Assembly (NCBI GenBank): GCA_902620895.1
Contig: CACNJU010000002.1
Coordinates: forward strand, 1-64,000
Direction of reading: 5' to 3'
DNA length: 64,000 nt
From: an uncultured Prochlorococcus sp.
GTDB taxonomy: Bacteria > Cyanobacteriota > Cyanobacteriia > PCC-6307 > Cyanobiaceae
Shown: positions 59,058-64,000 of the stretch, one piece after another
How positions within the stretch are numbered: position 1 is the stretch's first letter
Layout of the letters: every line of letters begins with the position of its first letter
Position numbers and translations under genes: made by a program
The notes under the pieces: generated by a model
Database searches by the model: none
The model's input: only the letters and a program-made list of their open reading frames with translations
What the model was told of the DNA's origin: nothing

Positions 59058-59756
59058 GTGAGTATCGGATATCGCGATAAATTATCTAGAGGTCGAAGGG
59101 CTATGGCTCATTTGATACACCTCTGGCATGAAAGAAATGGTTGGTCTCACAGAGTATTACCATTACTTTCAGAAGTTCTTGATTTGGGTAAAGTTCATAA
59201 TTCGCAAATTTCTAATCTTAGGAACGGGAAGTTATCGTCACCAGGTCCTGAAGTTTTTCTTGCTTTAGCTCAAGTTAATACGATTCTTGATCAAGGTATT
59301 GAAAAAATCAGGGATCGTTTTGAAAGTGATTACCCAGAGTTGTGGAAATCTTTGGAAGAGTCTGCATTACCCCTAAAAAATGATTCTGGTTATCCATTGT
59401 CGGCCGGGGAGTTATTCGAGATATTTTCAGGATTAAAACCTCTACCTTCATCTTTTGACTGGTACATAGAAGATGAAGAAGCTTCTGCTTTGAGTGATGC
59501 TCTTTCAGTGCATTTTTGTCAGAATAAGGCTTGGAGATCATGTAAAATGCAGGTAATGGAAGCCTATGCTGTCAATAAATCTGCCCGTAGAGAACGTTTT
59601 GCTGAGGTAATTGCAGGAATAAGAGATTATACGGCAGAAGAATTAGATGGAGAACTTCTTGATTTATATGAGGCTTCAAAAAAACTTTCTTATTTTCAGG
59701 GTAGGGGACCTAATGCTTTCCTGGCAGAATTAAGAAATTTAGCTTCTGAAAAATAA
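59058..59756 (+). CDS. Conserved protein with HTH-like N-terminus
   Basis: 232 residues. The segment VLDLGKVHNSQISNLRNGKL near residue 42 resembles a lambda-repressor-type helix-turn-helix (SQISNLRNGK). The C-terminal half (about 110-225) is acidic and helical, with no family I can name. The used start is GTG at 59058; an ATG at 59103 (MAHLIHLWHERNGW) is possible, with AGAGG and AAGGG nearby. 22 bases separate it from the next gene. Because it is divergent from desC it may regulate that gene, but that is inference. Confidence 0.8.
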   Translation: MSIGYRDKLSRGRRAMAHLIHLWHERNGWSHRVLPLLSEVLDLGKVHNSQISNLRNGKLSSPGPEVFLALAQVNTILDQGIEKIRDRFESDYPELWKSLEESALPLKNDSGYPLSAGELFEIFSGLKPLPSSFDWYIEDEEASALSDALSVHFCQNKAWRSCKMQVMEAYAVNKSARRERFAEVIAGIRDYTAEELDGELLDLYEASKKLSYFQGRGPNAFLAELRNLASEK

Positions 59757-59778
59757 TATGAATTTTCATAAAAAATAA

Positions 59779-61071
59779 ATGACTCATGACAATAACTTAA
59801 AACTGGCTGAAAACGCTGTTCTTTCTGTCGAAGAGAGTTTAAGTAAAGTTTTCCAAGAAAGGTCAAATCAGGTTTTCCAGAATTTAGAAAATATTTTGAC
59901 AATTTTCAAGGAAGAAAAAGTTTCTACTAGTCATTTCAATCAATCTTCTGGTAGTGGTCATGATGATATATCTAGAGAAAAAATTGATGCGGTTTTTGCA
60001 AGATTGTTTCTTGCTGAAAAGGCTGCTGTGAGGATGCAATTTGTAAGTGGAACGCATGCAATAAGTTCTGTCTTGTTTGGAATTCTTCGACCTGGAGATG
60101 TAATGTTATCTGTTACAGGACAACCATATGACACGTTAGAAGAAGTCATAGGAATAAGGGGAGGAGGAATAGGCTCACTAAAGGATTTTGACATTGAATA
60201 TAAGCAAATAAATATCTGCGAGAATTTTGATTCTTTTGAAGAAAAAATTGTTCATTCTTTTGAAGAAAATGCATGCAAATTAGTATTCATACAAAAAAGT
60301 TGTGGATATAGTTGGAGAAAGTCTCTTACGAATCATCAGATAGAGAAAATTTGTAGTCTTATTCATTCCCTTGATCCTAATTGTATATGTTTTGTAGATA
60401 ACTGTTATGGGGAGCTTGTTGAAGATAGTGAACCAATTTCTAAAGGGGCAAATATAATTGCTGGATCATTGATTAAAAATTTGGGAGGAACAATCGTTCC
60501 TACTGGTGGGTACGTTGCAGGAGATGCAGAGTTGGTTGAGATGGCATGTTCTAGATTAACCTCACCAGGCATTGGTTCTTCTGCAGGAATAAATTTTGGA
60601 CTAGGAAGATTAATTTTGCAGGGTTTGTTTTTAGCACCACAAATTGTTCACGAATCACTAAAAGGTGCTGATATGGTTGCAGCAGTTTTTAAAAACTTGG
60701 GATTTAAGGTTTTACCAGAGCCAGCAACTTATAGATCTGATCTTATTCAGTCAGTAAGATTGAATAATCCTGATTTGGTACAAAAAGTTTGTCAATCTTT
60801 TCAAAATTCTTCACCAGTAGATTCTTTTCTGAATGTTGTTCCATCATCAATGGATGGATATGATTCAAAATTATTAATGGCAGGAGGTACTTTTATTGAA
60901 GGTAGTACAAGTGAATTTTCTGCTGATGCCCCTCTAAGAGATCCTTACAATATTTTTGTTCAAGGTGGTTCTCACATAGCTCACATCAAAATTGCATTAA
61001 TTCGATTATTATCTGAATTATTAGATGAAAAATTAATTTCAAAGGATTCTCTACTTCCTTTATCTACTTAA
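59779..61071 (+). CDS. PLP enzyme of the methionine gamma-lyase/aluminium-resistance family
   Basis: 430 residues. SGTHAISSVLFGILRPGD near residue 93 and SVTGQPYDTLEEVIG near 111 are typical of this family, which relates to cystathionine beta-lyase and methionine gamma-lyase folds. The PLP lysine is most likely Lys233 in GSLIKNLGGTI. The exact substrate is unknown; the aluminium-resistance label comes from early annotation. Followed after 2 bases by gcvH, so co-transcribed with glycine cleavage genes. Confidence 0.85.
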   Translation: MTHDNNLKLAENAVLSVEESLSKVFQERSNQVFQNLENILTIFKEEKVSTSHFNQSSGSGHDDISREKIDAVFARLFLAEKAAVRMQFVSGTHAISSVLFGILRPGDVMLSVTGQPYDTLEEVIGIRGGGIGSLKDFDIEYKQINICENFDSFEEKIVHSFEENACKLVFIQKSCGYSWRKSLTNHQIEKICSLIHSLDPNCICFVDNCYGELVEDSEPISKGANIIAGSLIKNLGGTIVPTGGYVAGDAELVEMACSRLTSPGIGSSAGINFGLGRLILQGLFLAPQIVHESLKGADMVAAVFKNLGFKVLPEPATYRSDLIQSVRLNNPDLVQKVCQSFQNSSPVDSFLNVVPSSMDGYDSKLLMAGGTFIEGSTSEFSADAPLRDPYNIFVQGGSHIAHIKIALIRLLSELLDEKLISKDSLLPLST

Positions 61072-61073
61072 TC

Positions 61074-61463
61074 ATGTCTTACAAGTTTCCAGACAACCTC
61101 AACTATGCTGATACTCATGAATATGTCTTGGAAGAAAATGGATTATTAAAAATTGGAGTTAGTGAATTCGCTATAGATCAATTAGGAGATATTGTTTTTG
61201 TTGAATTAGCTGATGAAGGGGCGACTTTAGAGAAAGGCGAGACTTTTGGAACAATAGAATCAGTTAAGGCCGTCGAGGAAGTCTATCTGCCTTTTTCAGG
61301 GGAAATAGTATCTGTAAATGAAAGCGTTATTGAGAACCCTGAGCTTTTACAGAATGATCCGATTGGAGACGGTTGGTTAGTCATTTTGAAACCAGAATCA
61401 AAAGCATCAATTGCTGATTTGATGACTTCTGAGGAATATCAATCAAAGGTTGTACCAAAATAA
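61074..61463 (+). CDS. gcvH: Glycine cleavage system H protein
   Basis: Lipoyl carrier of the glycine cleavage system. 129 residues, normal length. The lipoylated Lys65 sits in GTIESVKAVEEVY. ATG start two bases after the upstream PLP-enzyme stop, and 45 bases before gcvP, which makes a clear gcvH-gcvP pair. Confidence 0.98.
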   Translation: MSYKFPDNLNYADTHEYVLEENGLLKIGVSEFAIDQLGDIVFVELADEGATLEKGETFGTIESVKAVEEVYLPFSGEIVSVNESVIENPELLQNDPIGDGWLVILKPESKASIADLMTSEEYQSKVVPK

Positions 61464-61508
61464 GGCAAACTTTTCAAAAAGAGCTATTTTAAAGAAAAAT
61501 ATTTTAAT

Positions 61509-64000
61509 ATGACATCCAAATTTGGGTCTGAATTATTTATAGATAGGCATCTTGGGTTAGAGGATAATGATGAAAGAATTATGTTGAACAAGCTTGGTTT
61601 TAATAATATTGACCAATTTATAAATCAAGTTATTCCTGAAGATATTCAGCTTAAAGATAAATCTTCAGAAATATTGCCCCAAGGTTGTTCAGAAATTGAG
61701 GCTTTAAGCGAATTAGAAGAGATTGCGAATAAAAATATTAAAATGAGATCACTTATAGGCCTTGGTTATTATGACAATCATATGCCTAAAGTAATCCAAA
61801 GACATGTTCTTGAAAATCCAAGGTGGTATACGTCTTATACTCCATATCAAGCAGAGATTGCACAAGGAAGATTAGAAGCTCTATTTAATTTTCAGACTAT
61901 TGTTTGTGAACTAACAGGATTCCCTGTCGCCAATGCATCTTTGTTGGATGAGGGTACTGCTGCAGCAGAAGCCATGGCCATGAGTTTTTCTGCAAGAAAA
62001 AATAAATCTTCAAAAGTGTACTTAGTGGAGTCAAATGTTTTTGATCATACTTTTAATGTTCTACAAACCAGAGCAAAACCTTTGGGAATATCCTTAAAAC
62101 GCTTTAATCAAAGCAACCTTCCTAATCATGATGATGTTTTTGGAATGTTGTTGCAATTACCTGGTAAAAATGGACAATTATTTGATCCTACATTCTTAAT
62201 ATCCCAAGCACATAGATCAGAAATTATTGTTACGGCATGTATTGATCCACTAGCACAAGTTTTGATTAAACCAATTTCTGAATTTGGTGTTGATGTAGCA
62301 GTGGGGAGTATGCAAAGATTTGGTGTTCCAATGGGTTTTGGTGGCCCCCATGCAGCATATTTTGCTTGTAGCGAAAAATATAAAAGACTAATACCCGGAA
62401 GAATAGTTGGGCTAACTTTATCTAAAAATGGAGAAAAGTCACTAAGACTAGCATTGCAAACAAGAGAGCAACATATCAGAAGGGAAAAGGCCACTAGTAA
62501 TATTTGTACTGCTCAATCTTTGTTAGCCATAATTTCTTCTTTTTATGCTATTTATCATGGACCCTCTGGACTAACGCAAATTGCTAAGAGATTAGTTGAG
62601 TTGAGAATAAATTTAGAATCAAGTTTAGCTGCTTTAGGTTTTGATATTCCTGATGGGATTAGATTTGATAGTGTTGATGTTTATTCTGAGCACTCCCAGA
62701 GGATTCATAATGAAGCTTTAAAAAATGGCTATAACTTAAGAATTTTGCCGTTGGGATCAACTATTGAAAATTCAACTGGCTTTGGGATCTCTTTAGATGA
62801 GCTTAGTAATGAAAAAGAAATAAAAGATATTTTGACTTTCATAGCAAACCTTATAGAAAAAGAAGAAGATTTAGAGCATATAAAATTTGATAAAGAATTT
62901 CATCTTGAAAGTTTAGCTTTGAGAACCAGTTCATGGATGCAGCAAGATATATTCACAAATTACCAAAGTGAAACTGAATTAATGAGATATATATTCCGAC
63001 TTGCAGAAAAAGATTTTTCTTTGGTAGATGGGATGATGCCATTGGGAAGCTGTACCATGAAGTTAAATTCTGCAGCAGAGTTAAATCCAGTCTCTTGGGC
63101 TAATTTATCTTCCATTCATCCTTTTTCCCCACCAGATCAAACTAAAGGCTATTCAAAAATTATATCTGACCTAGAAAAATGGATAAGTGAGATTGTTGGT
63201 TTAAAATCAGTTTCTTTTCAACCAAATGCAGGTTCTCAAGGAGAGTTTGCAGGTTTATTGGCAATAAATTCTTATTTTGAATCAAAAGGTGAACTGTTAA
63301 GAAAAAAATGTTTAATTCCAAAAAGTGCTCATGGAACAAATCCTGCTAGTGCAGTTATGGCAGGTTTTGAAGTGTTAACTGTTGAATGTGATGACGAAGG
63401 AAATATTGATTTTCATGATTTGTCAATCAAGGTCAAGAAATTTGATAACCAAATAGGGGCTCTTATGTTGACTTATCCCTCTACTCATGGAGTTTTTGAA
63501 TTACAAATCAGAAAGATATGTGATTTAATTCACTCTGTGGGAGGATTTGTTTATTTAGATGGAGCAAATTTGAATGCTCAGGTTGGATTATGTAAACCCG
63601 GGAATTATGGTGTTGATGTTTGTCATTTGAATTTACATAAAACATTCTGCATTCCACATGGAGGTGGTGGTCCAGGAGTAGGTCCAGTTGCTGCATCAGA
63701 AACTTTAAGCCCATTTCTTCCTACTCATTCTTTAATGGATAATAATTTATCTATTAGTTCTAATTACGTATCTTCTGCCAAGCATGGGAGTGCAAGTATT
63801 CTTCCAATAAGTTGGATGTACATAAAAATGGCTGGTTTTAGTGGTTTAAGGAAAGCAACTGCGCATGCAATTTTATCTGCAAATTATATTGCGCATTCTT
63901 TAAAGCATAAATTCAAGATTCTTTATAAAGGAAAAAATAATTTTGTCGCACATGAATGTATTTTAGATTTTAGGGATTTAAAATCTAAAACTAGTTTGAG
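61509..64000 (+). CDS. gcvP: Glycine dehydrogenase (P protein), 3' end cut by window edge
   Basis: PLP-dependent decarboxylase of the glycine cleavage system. About 830 codons from the ATG at 61509 are visible with no stop, out of a usual ~960-970, so the single-chain (not the split subunit) form. The N-terminal half has DRHLGL near residue 12 and ASLLDEGTAAAEAMA near 142. The C-terminal half carries the PLP lysine, Lys711 in NLHKTFCIPHGGGGPG. Only the last ~130 residues are missing. Confidence 0.97.
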   Translation, partial: MTSKFGSELFIDRHLGLEDNDERIMLNKLGFNNIDQFINQVIPEDIQLKDKSSEILPQGCSEIEALSELEEIANKNIKMRSLIGLGYYDNHMPKVIQRHVLENPRWYTSYTPYQAEIAQGRLEALFNFQTIVCELTGFPVANASLLDEGTAAAEAMAMSFSARKNKSSKVYLVESNVFDHTFNVLQTRAKPLGISLKRFNQSNLPNHDDVFGMLLQLPGKNGQLFDPTFLISQAHRSEIIVTACIDPLAQVLIKPISEFGVDVAVGSMQRFGVPMGFGGPHAAYFACSEKYKRLIPGRIVGLTLSKNGEKSLRLALQTREQHIRREKATSNICTAQSLLAIISSFYAIYHGPSGLTQIAKRLVELRINLESSLAALGFDIPDGIRFDSVDVYSEHSQRIHNEALKNGYNLRILPLGSTIENSTGFGISLDELSNEKEIKDILTFIANLIEKEEDLEHIKFDKEFHLESLALRTSSWMQQDIFTNYQSETELMRYIFRLAEKDFSLVDGMMPLGSCTMKLNSAAELNPVSWANLSSIHPFSPPDQTKGYSKIISDLEKWISEIVGLKSVSFQPNAGSQGEFAGLLAINSYFESKGELLRKKCLIPKSAHGTNPASAVMAGFEVLTVECDDEGNIDFHDLSIKVKKFDNQIGALMLTYPSTHGVFELQIRKICDLIHSVGGFVYLDGANLNAQVGLCKPGNYGVDVCHLNLHKTFCIPHGGGGPGVGPVAASETLSPFLPTHSLMDNNLSISSNYVSSAKHGSASILPISWMYIKMAGFSGLRKATAHAILSANYIAHSLKHKFKILYKGKNNFVAHECILDFRDLKSKTSL

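Noticed and set aside
59070-59079. TATCGCGATA palindrome
   Set aside because: Only 10 bases and within the start of the HTH-like coding sequence; likely coincidence.
62126-62494. 122-codon frame antisense to gcvP
   Set aside because: Fully inside gcvP and without protein-like motifs.

Overview
The window looks like a piece of the main chromosome of a high-light-adapted Prochlorococcus (the MED4/MIT9515-like lineage). The reasons are AT-rich DNA (sampled coding lines about 28-32% GC), very short spacers, many convergent gene ends that overlap, cyanobacterial marker families (DUF3134, DUF1400, a phytol-kinase-like protein, a chorismate lyase-like protein) and a gene order that I recall from Prochlorococcus around dnaN. 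The assignment rests on recognition of proteins and gene order, not on a search. Every recognised gene looks intact except the two cut by the window edges. I saw no insertion sequence, prophage, CRISPR array or rRNA operon.

Layout. Bases 1-5656 hold a leftward block purF (cut by the left edge), purL, a PRC-barrel-like gene and dnaN. Bases 5657-5993 are the only gene-free stretch over 300 bases. It is extremely AT-rich and carries degenerate DnaA-box-like 9-mers plus iteron-like copies of TTCAACAAAT, so I read it as the likely replication origin. Bases 5994-9533 are leftward: thrC, a secreted DUF1400 protein and an ABC1/UbiB kinase-like gene. Then come rightward recN, uvrA and a sucrose-phosphate-synthase-type glycosyltransferase. 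Bases 15784-30068 mix cell wall (mraY), arginine (argG), translation (rpsF), shikimate (aroE, DAHP synthase), chaperone (dnaK), one-carbon (purU), TCA cycle (acnB), a ClC channel and a phytol-kinase-like gene.

Bases 30073-46281 are almost wholly leftward: a group 2 sigma factor, ppk, an MFS exporter, a tight pabC-pabB-queC-queE run, pyrG, aspS, gcvT, speB, speE and mazG, with rightward cobA as the exception. A tRNA-Val(UAC), an IscA/HesB-like gene, a previously easy-to-miss 35-codon lipoprotein-like ORF, valS and a DedA/VTT membrane protein follow rightward. Bases 50262-54065 form the most accessory-looking part: a 50-codon ORF, a T4-type ATP-dependent DNA ligase, a membrane-anchored small protein, a SprT-like zinc protease, an unrecognised charged protein and a chorismate lyase-like gene. 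The window closes with leftward mnmG, dnaB, rplI and a delta-9-type desaturase, then rightward HTH-like gene, Met-gamma-lyase-like enzyme, gcvH and gcvP (cut by the right edge).

How the genes fit together. Chorismate supply (DAHP synthase, aroE) feeds pABA synthesis (pabB, pabC) and probably 4-hydroxybenzoate for plastoquinone (chorismate lyase). Purine genes (purF, purL, purU) and the glycine cleavage genes (gcvT, gcvH, gcvP) share the one-carbon pool. Replication and repair are represented by dnaN, dnaB, recN, uvrA, the extra ligase and SprT. The best leads are the origin repeats, a bulged stem-loop just before rpsF, the phage-type ligase with its neighbours, and two small ORFs of 35 and 50 codons.
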